Shown here in pieces: positions 16,025-24,159 of a DNA stretch of 54,788 bases. The stretch's first letter is position 1, and every line of letters begins with the position of its first letter. This DNA is from Caulobacter sp. (lineage in GTDB: Bacteria; Pseudomonadota; Alphaproteobacteria; Caulobacterales; Caulobacteraceae). The stretch covers positions 1 through 54,788 of the forward strand of contig JAQGIK010000068.1 in the NCBI GenBank assembly GCA_028291265.1, read 5' to 3'. The notes under the pieces were generated by a model. The model was given only the letters and a program-made list of their open reading frames with translations. It did not search any database and had not been told where the DNA came from. The position numbers were made by a program, and so were the translations under genes.

Positions 16025-16100
16025 ACCCTCTCCCGCGAGGGAGAGGGAGCGGCCCGCCCTGCGTCGCTTCAGCGAAGCAGGGTGGGAGGGAGAGGGTTTA
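16022..16100. repeat. Palindromic intergenic element, family D
   Basis: TAAACCCTCTCCC at the left pairs with GGGAGAGGGTTTA at the right. The interior holds CCTGCGTCGCTTC and GAAGCAGG, which also pair. The left end includes the stop codon of the SRPBCC gene, so it may act as that gene's terminator. Confidence 0.7.
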
Positions 16101-16150
16101 CGGACGCTGGCCGGTTTCCCTCCTCGCCCACTGACGCTAGACAACCTTTC

Positions 16151-17164
16151 ATGACCGACGCCCGCTACGACTTCGCCTCCGACAACGTCGCCGGGGCCAT
16201 GCCCGAGGTGATGGAGGCGTTGATCGCCGCCAACGCCGGGACCGCCTCCGGCTATGGAACCGACCACATCTCGGCCAGGGCCGCCGACCTGATCCGCGCC
16301 GCGCTCGACGCCGACGCCGACATCCGCTTCACCGCCTCCGGCACGGCGGCCAATTCGGTGGCCTTGGCGGCGCTGGCCCAGCCGCACGAGGCGGTGCTGG
16401 CCCATGAGCACGCCCATGTCTGCACCGACGAGACCGGCGCCCCGGGCTTCTTCGGGGCCGGCGTCGGCCTGATCGGCCTGCCCGGTCCCTCCGGCAAGAT
16501 CGACCTGCCGGCCCTGACCGAGGCCCTGGCCCAGCCGGACGTCAGCTACCGCCAGCCGGCGGCGGCCCTGTCGCTGACCCAGGCCACCGAATACGGGACG
16601 GTCTATTCCCAGGCCGACCTCGAAGCCCTGATCAGGCCCGTGAAGGCCATGGGCTATGGCGTCCACCTCGACGGCGCCCGGCTGGCCAATGCCGTGGCGG
16701 CCGGGTTCGACCTCAAGTCGGTCGCGAAGATGGGCGTCGACATCCTGATCATGGGCGGCACCAAGTCCGGCTCGACCCCGACCGAGGCCGTGGTCCTGCT
16801 CGACAAGGCGCTGGGCCGCCGCTTCGACGCCCGGCTCAAGCATGCCGGCCAGCTGGTCTCCAAGGGCCGCTACCTGGCCGCACCGTGGATCGGCCTGCTG
16901 GAGACCGGCGCCTGGTCCCGCCGCGCCGCCCACGCCAACGCCATGGCCCAGCGGCTGGCAGCGCAAATGCCCTTCCCGCTGCGCCATCCGGTCGAGGCCA
17001 ACGGCCTGTTCGTCGAGATGGACGAGGCGGCGCTCGACCGGCTGAAGGGCCAGGGCTGGTTCGTCTACCGCTTCCTCGACGGCACGGTGCGCTTCATGTG
17101 CAGCTGGGCGACGACGCCCGAAATGGTCGACGAACTGGGCGGGGCCCTGAAGGCCATAACCTGA
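16151..17164 (+). CDS. Low-specificity threonine aldolase
   Basis: A 337-residue PLP enzyme (fold type I) that cleaves L-threonine or allo-threonine to glycine and acetaldehyde. It opens with YDFASDNVAGAMPEVMEAL, the usual substrate-site start; FTASGTAANSVAL is the PLP phosphate loop; HLDGARLANA holds the pyridine-N aspartate; and GGTKSGST holds the Schiff-base lysine. Length fits the family. The ATG is chosen because an upstream in-frame extension runs through the palindromic repeat. It seems monocistronic. Confidence 0.9.
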   Translation: MTDARYDFASDNVAGAMPEVMEALIAANAGTASGYGTDHISARAADLIRAALDADADIRFTASGTAANSVALAALAQPHEAVLAHEHAHVCTDETGAPGFFGAGVGLIGLPGPSGKIDLPALTEALAQPDVSYRQPAAALSLTQATEYGTVYSQADLEALIRPVKAMGYGVHLDGARLANAVAAGFDLKSVAKMGVDILIMGGTKSGSTPTEAVVLLDKALGRRFDARLKHAGQLVSKGRYLAAPWIGLLETGAWSRRAAHANAMAQRLAAQMPFPLRHPVEANGLFVEMDEAALDRLKGQGWFVYRFLDGTVRFMCSWATTPEMVDELGGALKAIT

Positions 17165-17225
17165 AACTCAAAGTGACGGCGCGCGACGTCTCGCCGCCCT
17201 TTCGAAACCCCTGGCGAAGGCGCAT

Positions 17226-17615
17226 ATGCCCGCCATGTCGAACGCCACAAACGTCCGCCGGCCCGTGGGCCTTGGTATCAAGCGCGGCCTCAAAGGACGC
17301 TGCCCCAACTGCGGCGAGGGCCGCCTGTTCGGCCGCTACCTGAAGGTCGAGCCGGAATGCGAGGCCTGCGGCCACGACCTCTCGCAATACCGCGCCGACG
17401 ACGGCCCGGCCTATCTGACGATCCTGATCGTCGGCCACCTGCTGGTCGCCCCGGCCTTCTTCTTCCCGATCATGTGGGAAGCCTCGCCGTGGATCACCGT
17501 CCCGGCGGCGCTGCTGCTGCTGACCGGCGTGGTCCTGGCCCTGCTGCCGCGCATCAAGGGCGGCTTCATCGGCCTGCTGTGGGCCAACCGGGTGACCAAG
17601 GATCAGGTGGCCTGA
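17226..17615 (+). CDS. DUF983 membrane protein
   Basis: A 129-residue protein with an N-terminal zinc-ribbon (CPNCGEGRLF, then CEACGHDLS) followed by two membrane segments, LTILIVGHLLVAPAFFF and ITVPAALLLLTGVVLALLP. The motif KGRCPNCGEGRLF is diagnostic of DUF983. The function is unknown; homologues are common in alphaproteobacteria. Starts at 17226 or the ATG three codons later are both possible. Its 3-prime end overlaps the convergent gene by 13 bases. Confidence 0.88.
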   Translation: MPAMSNATNVRRPVGLGIKRGLKGRCPNCGEGRLFGRYLKVEPECEACGHDLSQYRADDGPAYLTILIVGHLLVAPAFFFPIMWEASPWITVPAALLLLTGVVLALLPRIKGGFIGLLWANRVTKDQVA

Positions 17616-17938
17616 CGCAGGCGCCGGGTGAGCAAATCATCCGTCACCTCCATGTTGGCGATCAGTTCGCCCGGCCGGCTGTCCTCTTCCAGCGCCTCGA
17701 CGAACATCGCCCGCGCCTCGGCATCGTCGTAGACCATCTTGGCGTCGAAGGCCTTTCGCCAGGTCGCCTCGTCCGGCCATTCGGCATAGCCGATGAAGCG
17801 CCCGTCCTCGGCGCGGTGCAGCCGTGAGCCGAACGAGCCGTAGATCCGGGTGATCGCCTCGGTGCCGCGCCGCCAGGCTTCGCGGAAGCGGTCTTCGTGG
17901 CCCGGCTTCACCCGCCAGGCATAGACGGCGACATACAT
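17603..17938 (-). CDS. ABM-like dimeric alpha/beta-barrel protein
   Basis: A 111-residue protein with the ferredoxin-like pattern of antibiotic biosynthesis monooxygenase/EthD-like domains: MYVAVYAWRVKPGHEDRFREAW is the first strand and helix, then a strand GSRLHRAEDGRFIGYAEWPD and a helix. These small dimeric folds serve as heme-independent oxygenases or as ligand-binding proteins, so the activity is open. The ATG at 17938 is preferred to one five codons upstream because it begins the first strand. It is convergent with DUF983. Confidence 0.72.
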   Translation of the reverse strand: MYVAVYAWRVKPGHEDRFREAWRRGTEAITRIYGSFGSRLHRAEDGRFIGYAEWPDEATWRKAFDAKMVYDDAEARAMFVEALEEDSRPGELIANMEVTDDLLTRRLRQAT

Positions 17939-18021
17939 TGTCGAGACCTCCACTTAAGGAACCTGGCGGGCCCGAAGGAATTGAACCGCGGAGACTTAAC
18001 GCTGTTCAAGGAACTCCTCTC

Positions 18022-18177
18022 ATGCTCGGTACGATCCTGATCATCATCCTGATCCTGGCGCTGGTCGGCGCCCTGCCCACCTGGGGCCACTCCAGGAACT
18101 GGGGCTACTTCCCCAGCGGTGGCCTCGGCATCGTGCTGGTCATCGTCATCGTCCTCTTGCTGATGGGACGAATTTAG
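18022..18177 (+). CDS. DUF3309 small membrane protein
   Basis: A 51-residue protein with two hydrophobic helices around a short polar turn. MLGTILIIILILALVGALP, then PTWGHSRNWGYFPSGG and a second helix GIVLVIVIVLLLMGRI fit the DUF3309 family, whose central SRNWGYxPSGG is invariant in members I know. AAGGA stands upstream of the ATG. Many family members appear to be stress-linked inner-membrane miniproteins; the function is unproven. A hairpin follows at 18187-18229. Confidence 0.88.
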   Translation: MLGTILIIILILALVGALPTWGHSRNWGYFPSGGLGIVLVIVIVLLLMGRI

Positions 18178-18186
18178 CGGGATTTC

Positions 18187-18229
18187 GGGGGCTTGCAGGG
18201 CCCAAAAACAAGGGGCCTGCAAGCTCCCC
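18187..18229. terminator. Hairpin after DUF3309 gene
   Basis: GCTTGCAGG and CCTGCAAGC form a perfect 9-bp stem, extended by GGGG/CCCC across a one-base bulge, with an A-rich loop. There is no long U tract (GTTCCC follows), so termination strength is uncertain. Confidence 0.5.
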
Positions 18230-18272
18230 GTTCCCTTCCTCGGGGAACCTCGCTATAGCTGATTTCAAGACC

Positions 18273-18294
18273 CGCCCGGCCGAAAGGCCGGGCG
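18273..18294 (+). promoter_or_regulatory. GAAA-tetraloop hairpin in trcR leader
   Basis: CGCCCGGCC and GGCCGGGCG form a perfect 9-bp stem closed by a GAAA tetraloop, ending 23 bases before the trcR ATG. A -10-like GCTATAGC is about 15 bases upstream, so the hairpin would sit near the 5-prime end of the mRNA, where it could stabilise it or tune initiation. Confidence 0.5.
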
Positions 18295-18317
18295 CCGCTG
18301 TTTCTGGAGCATGCCCA

Positions 18318-19031
18318 ATGGCCGAACCCATCCTGATGCCGAAGGCCACCGCCGTCTGGCTGGTGGACAACACCTCCCTGACCTTCGAGCAGATCGCCGA
18401 CTTCTGCGGGCTGCACCCGCTGGAAGTGCGCGGCATCGCCGACGGTGAAGTGGCGCGCGACATCCGCGGCGCCGACCCGATCACCAACGGCCAGCTGAAC
18501 CGCGAAGAACTGGACAAGGCCTCGGCCGATTCCAAGTACCGCATGCAGGTGCAGAAGAGCCGCCACGCCGAACTGCTGAAGCCGCAGAAGAAGGCCCCGC
18601 GCTACACCCCGGTGTCGCGCCGCCAGGACCGTCCGGACGCCATCGCCTGGTTCGTGCGCAACCACCCGGAAGTCACCGACGCCCAGATCTCCAAGCTGCT
18701 CGGCACCACCAAGTCGACCATCGAGGCGGTCCGCGACCGCAGCCACTGGAACAGCGCCAACCTCAAGCCCGTCGACCCGGTGACGCTGGGCCTCGTCGGC
18801 CAGATCGAACTGGACGCCGTGGTCCGCAAGGCCGCCGACAAGAAGGCCAAGGACGACCTCAAGAAGGGCATCGTCAGCGACGGCCCGTCGCTGAGCCCGG
18901 CTGGTCAGGTTGAGGAGACCGCCCCGGAAGTGGTCGAGGACGAGGATGAGCGCGGCGGCCGCGTCGACCTCAAGAACGTCTTCGCCAACGCCGGCCCGGC
19001 CACAGACTACGACGACGAAGACGAGGATTGA
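18318..19031 (+). CDS. trcR: TrcR-type cell-cycle regulator (DUF1013)
   Basis: A 237-residue protein of the DUF1013 family, named TrcR in some annotations. It starts with MPKATAVWLVDNTSLTFEQI, the near-invariant family opening, and contains two HTH-like segments, FEQIADFCGLHPLEVRGIADG (about 21-41) and DAQISKLLGTTKSTIEAVRDRSHW (about 120-143). The tail is acidic. The family is restricted to alphaproteobacteria and linked to transcription and cell-cycle control. GGAG is 8 bases before the ATG at 18318; another ATG at 18311 is out of frame. A strong terminator follows. Confidence 0.88.
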   Translation: MAEPILMPKATAVWLVDNTSLTFEQIADFCGLHPLEVRGIADGEVARDIRGADPITNGQLNREELDKASADSKYRMQVQKSRHAELLKPQKKAPRYTPVSRRQDRPDAIAWFVRNHPEVTDAQISKLLGTTKSTIEAVRDRSHWNSANLKPVDPVTLGLVGQIELDAVVRKAADKKAKDDLKKGIVSDGPSLSPAGQVEETAPEVVEDEDERGGRVDLKNVFANAGPATDYDDEDED

Positions 19032-19059
19032 TCCTCACACCTTCGCCCTCGCGCTAAAG

Positions 19060-19094
19060 AAAACCCCTCTACCGACAACCGGTGGAGGGGTTTT
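19060..19094. terminator. Bidirectional intrinsic terminator
   Basis: AAAACCCCTC and GAGGGGTTTT, extended inward by TACCG/CGGTG, make a 15-bp stem with an ACAAC loop. A tract on one side and T tract on the other allow use from both strands. It separates trcR from the convergent DUF465 gene. Confidence 0.85.
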
Positions 19095-19101
19095 CCGTAT
19101 T

Positions 19102-19275
19102 CTAGTGAGTTCGAGCCTTCAGGCCTTCGATCTCTTCCTTGAGGCGCAGTTTCTGCCGTTTCAATTCAGCGATCCTGATATCGTCGGATGCCGGATGCGT
19201 CAGTTCCTCCTCGATGGTCCGGTCCAGTTTCCTGTGCCGGAGATCGAGCTCCCGCAGACGGGCTTCCAAGGCCAT
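19102..19275 (-). CDS. DUF465/YdcH family small protein
   Basis: A 57-residue basic and acidic helical protein: MALEARLRELDLRHRKLDRT at the start, a hinge with HPASDD, then IRIAELKRQKLRLKEEIEGL. Two helices joined by a short turn and a KRQKLRLKEEI motif are diagnostic of DUF465 (YdcH). It probably forms a helical hairpin or coiled coil; the role is unknown. AAGTACC precedes the ATG without a clear ribosome site. A second family member lies at 20471-20698, so the two flank ubiX. It ends 8 bases from the shared terminator. Confidence 0.85.
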   Translation of the reverse strand: MALEARLRELDLRHRKLDRTIEEELTHPASDDIRIAELKRQKLRLKEEIEGLKARTH

Positions 19276-19368
19276 GGTACTTCGCCTCCTTGGCTATTTA
19301 TGCACACTGAGTGAACACCCCAGACCCTGGGGAGTCTGTTCACATAACTGGGAGGTTGGACCCACAGC

Positions 19369-19962
19369 ATGGCGCAAACAGGGCGGTTAATCATCGGAAT
19401 CTCCGGCGCCAGCGGGGCTTTGCTGGGAATCCGGGCCCTCGACGCCTGTCGTGAATTAGGTGTCGAAAGTCACCTCGTTATGTCGAAATCGGCGGTTCTG
19501 ACCCTCGCCCATGAGGCGAATCTCTCCGTCGCCGATGTCGCGGCCCGGGCCGATGTCGTCCACAAGGTCGGCGATGTCGGGGCGGCGATCGCCTCGGGCA
19601 GCTTCCGGACCCTCGGCATGATCATCGCCCCCTGCTCGGTGCGGACGATGAGCGAGATCGCCACCGGCGTCACCTCCACCCTGCTGACCCGGGCCGCCGA
19701 CGTGGTGCTCAAGGAGCGCCGGCGGCTGGTGCTGATGGTCCGCGAGACGCCGCTGCACCTGGGCCATCTGCGGACCATGACCGCCCTGGCAGAGATGGGG
19801 GCGGTGATCGCCCCGCCGATGCCGGCCTTCTACGCCAGACCCGCCTCGATCGAGGAGATGATCGACCAGTCGGTCGGCCGGGCGCTCGACGCCTTCGGCC
19901 TCGACTGGGCGCCGGTCAAACGCTGGGGCGAGGACCTGAAGGCCATCCGGATCGACTCGTGA
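19369..19962 (+). CDS. ubiX: Flavin prenyltransferase UbiX
   Basis: A 197-residue flavoprotein that joins dimethylallyl phosphate to FMN to make prenyl-FMN, the cofactor of UbiD decarboxylases in ubiquinone synthesis. The FMN loop is IIGISGASGALLGIRALDAC near the start; PCSVRTMSEIATG and RRRLVLMVRETPLHLGHLRTM are the family's catalytic and phosphate-binding segments. Length is standard. It overlaps the next gene by 4 bases (GTGA). No ubiD is in the window. Confidence 0.94.
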   Translation: MAQTGRLIIGISGASGALLGIRALDACRELGVESHLVMSKSAVLTLAHEANLSVADVAARADVVHKVGDVGAAIASGSFRTLGMIIAPCSVRTMSEIATGVTSTLLTRAADVVLKERRRLVLMVRETPLHLGHLRTMTALAEMGAVIAPPMPAFYARPASIEEMIDQSVGRALDAFGLDWAPVKRWGEDLKAIRIDS

Positions 19963-20417
19963 GCGGCGACTTCTGGGCCCCCTCTTTCTGGGATTGGGCG
20001 CTTGCCGCCTACGACCGGCCCGGCGTCGCCGAGGCCTGCCTTGCCCTGCAGGACGACCACGGCCAGCAGACCGCCTACCTGCTGTGGGCCGCCTGGGCCT
20101 CGCCACCCGACGCCGTCCTGGCCGACGGCGCCGAACTGGCGCGGCATTGGGAGGCGGCGATCCTTGGACCGGTGCGCCAGTCGCGGCGGGCGCTGAAAAA
20201 TCCGCTCGGCCCCGTCGATGACGCTGCCCGCCTGACCGTCCGCGAGACGGTGACGGCGGTCGAGCTCGATCTCGAAAAGCTGCTGATGACCTCGCTGGCC
20301 GGCCTGTCGCCGCCGGCCCCCGGCGCAGCCCTGCCCGCCCTGATCCGGGCCGGCGAGGCCTGGGGCGACCCGCCGCCCGTCGAAGCGCTGATGCACCTCG
20401 CAAGGGCGCTGGCCTGA
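19959..20417 (+). CDS. TIGR02444/DUF2390 family protein
   Basis: A 152-residue protein of unknown role. It opens with FWAPSFWDWALAAYDRPGVAEACLALQDDHGQ and has NWLLWAAW-like YLLWAAWAS, the features of the TIGR02444 family. Members are helical, soluble and found widely in proteobacteria. The GTG start overlaps the ubiX stop, so expression is coupled. The C-terminal 50 residues are Pro/Ala-rich. The pairing with ubiX may be only positional. Confidence 0.82.
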   Translation: MSGDFWAPSFWDWALAAYDRPGVAEACLALQDDHGQQTAYLLWAAWASPPDAVLADGAELARHWEAAILGPVRQSRRALKNPLGPVDDAARLTVRETVTAVELDLEKLLMTSLAGLSPPAPGAALPALIRAGEAWGDPPPVEALMHLARALA

Positions 20418-20470
20418 TCGATGCGGTCTGCTAGAGTCGGCCGTTCGCGATTTGCGTTTGGGGACGGTTG

Positions 20471-20698
20471 ATGGCCGACAACGACGGGGAAATGATCCCC
20501 ATGCCCAACGTGGAGATCCGCGCCCAGCTTCTGGAACTGCGCCAGAAGCACCAGGATCTCGACGCGGCCGTCGAGGCGCTGAGCCTGATGCCGACCCCCG
20601 ACCAGCTGCAGATCGCCCGGCTGAAAAAGCAGAAGCTGATCATGCGCGACCAGATCGTGAAGCTGGAAAACAGGCTGACCCCGGACCTGCTGGCTTAG
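20471..20698 (+). CDS. DUF465/YdcH family small protein, second copy
   Basis: A 75-residue protein with the DUF465 pattern: an amphipathic helix RAQLLELRQKHQDLDAAVEAL, a turn with PTPDQ, and IARLKKQKLIMRDQIVKLEN. It is longer and less basic at its N-terminus than the copy at 19102-19275. The ATG at 20471 follows TTG, and is preferred. It runs 53 bases behind the TIGR02444 gene on the same strand and stops just before a palindromic repeat. Confidence 0.87.
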   Translation: MADNDGEMIPMPNVEIRAQLLELRQKHQDLDAAVEALSLMPTPDQLQIARLKKQKLIMRDQIVKLENRLTPDLLA

Positions 20699-20703
20699 GC
20701 GTT

Positions 20704-20821
20704 CGTGCGTGCTTCGACACGCGGCCTGCGGCCGCTGCTCAGCATGACTGGTTTTTTGTAAGCCCCACCCAAGTCAGTCATCCTGAGCAGCCCGCATGGC
20801 GGGCGTGTCGAAGCACGCACG
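20704..20821. repeat. Palindromic intergenic element, family B copy 2
   Basis: CGTGCGTGCTTCGACACGC at 20704-20722 and its exact complement at 20803-20821 form 19-bp terminal inverted repeats. The interior has GCTGCTCAGCATGACTG and CAGTCATCCTGAGCAGC. It matches the copy at 12687-12806. It lies between convergent genes. Confidence 0.85.
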
Positions 20822-20825
20822 ACCG

Positions 20826-23800
20826 TCACCACATATCGACCCACCGCCGCTCCGGCTTGCGGCGCTTCTTCGCGCTCTGCAGCCCGGCCATCACCCAGCG
20901 GCGCGAGTCGGCCGGGTCGATGACGGCGTCGATCTCCAGCGCCGCCGCCATGCTCGTGGCCTTGCCGCGGGCGTACATGTTGGCGACCAGCTTCTCGAAC
21001 AGCGCCTTGTTCCTGGCCGGGTCGGTCTCGGCCTCCAGTTCCTTGCGGTAGCCGAGCTTGACCGCCCCTTCGAGACCCATCCCCCCGAACTCGCCGGTCG
21101 GCCAGCTGGCGATGAAGTTGGGCGAATGGAAGCCGCCGCCGGCCATGGCCTGGGCCCCGAGCCCATAGCCCTTGCGCAGCACCAGGCTGAACAGCGGCGG
21201 CCCGAACTTGGCCCCGGCCACGAACAGCCGCGAGACCCGGCGCACGGCCCCGGCGTCCTCGCTCTCCGGCCCGACCATGAAGCCGGGGGTGTCGCAGAGG
21301 CTGACCAGGGGCAGGTCGAAGGCGTCACACAGCTGCAGGAAGCGGGCGGCCTTCTCGGCCCCGTCGCAGTCGATGGCCCCGCCGAGGTGTTTCGGATCGT
21401 TGGCGATCAGCCCCATGGGCCGGCCCTCGATGCGGATGAAGCCGGTGACCATGCCGGCCGCGAAGCCGCGCCGCAGTTCGAGGAAGGCGCCGGCGTCGGC
21501 CAGGCCCTCGATGACGGCGCGGATGTCGTAGACCCGCAGGCGGTTCTCCGGGATGGCCCGGCGCAGGTTTCGCTGGTCGGGCGCGCTCCACTCGGCCAGG
21601 TCGCCCTGGAACATCGACAACGCATGCTTGGCCAGCCGCGTGGCGTGGGCCTCGTCGTCGGCCAGGATGTCGATGACGCCGTTGGCCCATTGGGTGGCCG
21701 AGGGGCCGATATCCTCGGGCTTGAACAGGCCAAGCCCGCCGCCCTCGATCATCGCCGGCCCGCCCATGCCGAGGTTCGAATCCTTGGTGGCGATCAGCAC
21801 CTCCGACAGGCCGGCGATGGCGGCGTTGCCGGCGAAGCAGCGGCCGGCGACGATGGCGATCTTGGGCACCTCGCCGGCCAGCTCGGCCATCTTGCCGAAG
21901 GTGGTGACGTCCAGCCCGGCCACGCCGATGCTGTCGGTGTCGCCCGGCCGCCCGCCGCCGCCCTCGGCGTACCAGATGACCGGCAGTTTCTGTTCGTCGA
22001 CGATGCCCAGCAGCCGGTCGGTCTTCTTGTGATTGAAGTGCCCTTGCGTCCCGGCCAGCACCGTGAAGTCATAAGCGAGCGCGGCGACGCGCGCCTTCTC
22101 CGGGGCGAACAGGGCGCCGTTGACCGTGCCGATGCCGGTGATGATGCCGTCGGCCGGGGTGTTGGCGATCAGGTCCTCGACCGTGCGCCGGCGGCGCTGG
22201 GCGGCGATGGCCAGGGCCCCGTACTCGATGAAGCTGCCCGGATCGACCAGGTCGTCGATGTTCTCGCGGGCCGTGCGATGGCCGGTGCGGCGGCGCTTGG
22301 CGACGGCCTCGGGACGATTGACGTCGAGGGTGAAGGCGTGCCGGTCGATGACCTCTTGAAGGTCAGGGCGGATGGTGTCGGGATCGCCCGCCGCTTCCTC
22401 GACCGCGTCGAGCCCCTCCACATCCTCGGCGACCAGGAACAGCAGCGGCTGGCCCTTGAGCAGCGTCTGGCCCCGCATCGCGGCGATCCGTTCGACGCGG
22501 CCGCCGACCGGGGCGACGACGACATGCTCCATCTTCATGGCTTCGAGGATGGCGACGGTCTGTCCAGGCCGGACGAGGTCGCCCTCGCTGACCTCGATCT
22601 GACCGACCGTGGCCTGCAGCGGGGCCGGCACGGCCTGGGCGCCCGCCACCTCCTCGAAGGCCTCGGCGACGGCCTCCTCGGCCATGGCGACCTCGTAGGC
22701 CTCCACCGGCGACAGCGCCTCGGCCTCGGCCAGCAACCGTTCGAGGTTCTCCTCCAGGAACCGCGTCGTCGCCCGGCCTTGGGCCACCGCCGGCTCGGCC
22801 AGCAGGGCCCGCAGCAGGGGGATGTTGCTGTCGACGCCCTCGAGGCGGAATTCCTTCAACGCCCTGGCCGTCTTGGCGGCGGCCGTCGCATGGTCGGCGG
22901 CGCGGACGATGACCTTGGCCAGCAGGCTGTCGTAACTGGGGCTGGTGACATAGCCGCCGTAGCCGAAGCCGTCGACGCGGACCCCGGGGCCGGTCGGCGG
23001 CTCATAGGCGCGGATCAGGCCGCCGGCCGGCTGGGCCGAGCCATCGGCGTTCAGCGTCTCCAGATTGACCCGCGCCTGGATGGCGGCGCCCTTGAACGGC
23101 GGGGTCTCGGCGAGGCCCAGCTTGGCCAGCGAGGCGCCGGCCGCGAGGTTGATCTGGATCTGCACCAGGTCGAGGCCGGTGACTTCTTCCGTGACGGTGT
23201 GCTCGACCTGCAGCCGGGCGTTCGTCTCGATGAAGGCGAAACGGCCGCTGGCGGCATCGACCAGGAACTCGACCGTGGCCAGCCCCTTGAGATGTTTGGC
23301 GGCGCACAGCTTCACCGCCGCTTCGTGCAGCGCGCTGCGCAACCGCTCGCCCAACGCCGGGGCCGGGGCGATCTCGATGATCTTCTGGTGGCGGCGCTGA
23401 ACCGAGCAGTCGCGCTCGCCGACCGCCACGCAGGTCGCCGCGTCGCCGGCCACCTGCACCTCGATGTGGCGGGCGTTGTCGACCAGCCATTCGGCATAGA
23501 CCGCGCCGTCGCCGAACGCGGCTTTCGCTTCACGCGAACAGGCGGCATGGGCCGCCTTGACGTCGTCGCCGGGCCGCACGATGCGCATGCCCCGCCCGCC
23601 GCCGCCGGCCACGGCCTTCAGCATCATCGCCCCATGCTCGGCCAGGAACCGCTCGGCCCCGGCCGCGTCGACGGGGCCGGTTCCGGCCAGCAGCGGCACG
23701 TTCAGCCGGGCGGCCAGGGTCCGGGCCGCGGCCTTGTCGCCGAAGGTTTCCAGCGCATCTGGCGACGGGCCGATGAAGACGATGCCGGCGGCGGCGCAGG

Positions 23801-24080
23801 CCCGGGCGAAGGCGGCGTTTTCCGACAGAAAGCCGTAGCCCGGATGGATGACGTTGCATCCCGTCGCCTGCGCCGCGGCGATCACGGCGGCGATGTCGAG
23901 ATAGGCGGCCGGGCCGCTGGCGGTGAGCGGAAACGCCTCGTCGGCGGCCCGCACATGCAGGCTCTGGGCGTCGTCCTGGCTGTGGATCGCCACGCTGGTC
24001 AGGCCAAGGCCGGCCGCCGCCCGGGCGATGCGGATGGCGATCTCGCCCCGGTTGGCGATGAGCAGGCGCTTGAAAGCCAT
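20826..24080 (-). CDS. Single-chain acyl-CoA carboxylase (BC-BCCP-CT)
   Basis: A 1084-residue biotin-dependent enzyme carrying all three parts on one chain. Residues 1-445 are biotin carboxylase (RLLIANRGEIAIRIAR; ATP-grasp loop KAVAGGGGRGMR at 155-166; RLQVEHTVTEEVTG at 289-302). About 485-552 is the carrier domain with EAMKM, Lys516 being the biotin site. About 575-1070 is the carboxyltransferase, with both halves (RRRTGHRTARENIDDLVDPG start). Most ACC/PCC systems use separate subunits; this layout matches the single-chain long-chain acyl-CoA carboxylases described in mycobacteria. The substrate is not decided by sequence. It stands alone on the minus strand. Confidence 0.9.
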   Translation of the reverse strand: MAFKRLLIANRGEIAIRIARAAAGLGLTSVAIHSQDDAQSLHVRAADEAFPLTASGPAAYLDIAAVIAAAQATGCNVIHPGYGFLSENAAFARACAAAGIVFIGPSPDALETFGDKAAARTLAARLNVPLLAGTGPVDAAGAERFLAEHGAMMLKAVAGGGGRGMRIVRPGDDVKAAHAACSREAKAAFGDGAVYAEWLVDNARHIEVQVAGDAATCVAVGERDCSVQRRHQKIIEIAPAPALGERLRSALHEAAVKLCAAKHLKGLATVEFLVDAASGRFAFIETNARLQVEHTVTEEVTGLDLVQIQINLAAGASLAKLGLAETPPFKGAAIQARVNLETLNADGSAQPAGGLIRAYEPPTGPGVRVDGFGYGGYVTSPSYDSLLAKVIVRAADHATAAAKTARALKEFRLEGVDSNIPLLRALLAEPAVAQGRATTRFLEENLERLLAEAEALSPVEAYEVAMAEEAVAEAFEEVAGAQAVPAPLQATVGQIEVSEGDLVRPGQTVAILEAMKMEHVVVAPVGGRVERIAAMRGQTLLKGQPLLFLVAEDVEGLDAVEEAAGDPDTIRPDLQEVIDRHAFTLDVNRPEAVAKRRRTGHRTARENIDDLVDPGSFIEYGALAIAAQRRRRTVEDLIANTPADGIITGIGTVNGALFAPEKARVAALAYDFTVLAGTQGHFNHKKTDRLLGIVDEQKLPVIWYAEGGGGRPGDTDSIGVAGLDVTTFGKMAELAGEVPKIAIVAGRCFAGNAAIAGLSEVLIATKDSNLGMGGPAMIEGGGLGLFKPEDIGPSATQWANGVIDILADDEAHATRLAKHALSMFQGDLAEWSAPDQRNLRRAIPENRLRVYDIRAVIEGLADAGAFLELRRGFAAGMVTGFIRIEGRPMGLIANDPKHLGGAIDCDGAEKAARFLQLCDAFDLPLVSLCDTPGFMVGPESEDAGAVRRVSRLFVAGAKFGPPLFSLVLRKGYGLGAQAMAGGGFHSPNFIASWPTGEFGGMGLEGAVKLGYRKELEAETDPARNKALFEKLVANMYARGKATSMAAALEIDAVIDPADSRRWVMAGLQSAKKRRKPERRWVDMW

Positions 24081-24159
24081 GAAGTCCTCGAACGGTCGTT
24101 TGAGGCAACATAGCGGGTGGGCGGCGCGGGTGTACCCCTCACCGCCCGTTTATCCCCGG

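Noticed and set aside
20796..24113. 1105-codon open frame on the plus strand opposite the carboxylase gene
   Set aside because: The translated product is Gly/Ala/Asp/Arg/Val-rich with no domain. High-GC third positions of the real gene leave the opposite frame open.
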